Shown here: positions 63,898 to 64,000 of the stretch, piece by piece
How positions within the stretch are numbered: position 1 is the stretch's first letter
How the letters are laid out: each line of letters begins with the position of its first letter
Assembly: GCA_963708095.1 (NCBI GenBank)
Contig: OY970182.1
Coordinates: 3,596,001-3,660,000, forward strand
Reading direction: 5' to 3'
From: JAJZVS01 sp963708095
GTDB taxonomy: Bacteria; Pseudomonadota; Alphaproteobacteria; Acetobacterales; Acetobacteraceae
DNA: 64,000 nucleotides
Notes under the pieces: generated by a model
The model's input: only the letters and a program-made list of their open reading frames with translations
Told to the model about the DNA's origin: nothing
Database searches by the model: none
Translations under genes and position numbers: made by a program

Positions 63898-64000
63898 ATG
63901 CTGCTCGCCCTGTTCTCGCTGCTGCTGTTCCAATTGATCGGCGAGGTGATCGCCCGCGGCTCCGGCCTGCCGATCCCCGGGCCGGTGATCGGCTTCGCGC
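63898..64000 (+). CDS. CidA/LrgA family membrane protein (partial, cut by the window edge)
   Basis: The frame starting at ATG 63898 (GGAG eight bases upstream) gives MLLALFSLLLFQLIGEVIAR, then SGLPIPGPVIGF, which is the highly conserved opening of CidA/LrgA holin-like proteins. The remainder lies beyond the window. It probably pairs with a LrgB-type gene further on. Confidence 0.75.
   Translation, partial: MLLALFSLLLFQLIGEVIARGSGLPIPGPVIGFA

Overview
The window is very GC-rich (by eye about 70%, with strong G/C third positions) and looks like an alphaproteobacterial chromosome, most likely Rhodospirillales/Acetobacteraceae. The lineage markers are PopZ (DUF2497), a ChvG/ChvI two-component pair, UPF0262, a divergent Pcm-like protein of the type often found beside tolC, the tpiA-secG-pyrG block divergent from ppiD-trpE, and glpX-recJ. 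No plasmid or phage backbone genes, CRISPR array or rRNA operon is visible. One tRNA gene (Cys, GCA) is present.

Layout. 1-9.6 kb: an aminotransferase start cut by the window edge, an isocitrate-lyase-family enzyme, a PEP-CTERM protein beside a truncated enolase-superfamily gene, a CoA-transferase (scoAB) plus alpha/beta hydrolase operon, a sirtuin, a class V aminotransferase and a Pcm-like protein. 9.7-16.6 kb: tRNA-Cys with a short tandem repeat, an LprI-like protein, DUF1810 and cupin genes, a CLC chloride/proton antiporter with a tandem-repeat tail, an ICMT-like methyltransferase and a TonB receptor. 16.9-28 kb: orphan hyuA, ctaG, tolC-popZ, a complete IS630-family element, DUF983-UPF0262, a family 2 glycosyltransferase, UDP-glucose dehydrogenase and a PH-domain membrane protein. 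28-35 kb: SDR, ADP-forming acyl-CoA synthetase, an unknown 110-aa gene, an aldo/keto reductase, then a decayed zone with a dctM fragment, an IS6-like remnant and a second PEP-CTERM gene whose end was rewritten by the IS. 35-45.8 kb is mostly housekeeping: phosphoesterase, MaoC pair, argD-argF, glpX, recJ, chvI-chvG, HugZ-like. 45.8-47.4 kb is a visibly AT-richer patch of three unrecognised genes just downstream of trpE. 47.7-64 kb: trpE, a frameshifted ppiD, tpiA, secG, pyrG, a family 39 glycosyltransferase, a phosphotransferase/acyl-CoA dehydrogenase/SDR operon, valS, a beta-lactamase-fold hydrolase and the start of a CidA/LrgA gene.

Together the genes describe a heterotroph with organic-acid and acyl-CoA catabolism (CoA transferase, acyl-CoA ligase, acyl-CoA dehydrogenase, SDRs), extracellular polysaccharide or surface functions (UDP-glucose dehydrogenase, glycosyltransferases, PEP-CTERM proteins, ChvGI) and an aerobic chain (CtaG). 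Several neighbourhoods usually conserved in alphaproteobacteria are split here (pcm/tolC/popZ/valS; trpE without trpGDC; glpX-recJ without hom), and three protein genes are visibly broken, so the chromosome looks recently and repeatedly rearranged. A family of small palindromes recurs between genes. The best candidate for something undescribed is the AT-richer three-gene cassette at 45.9-47.4 kb.
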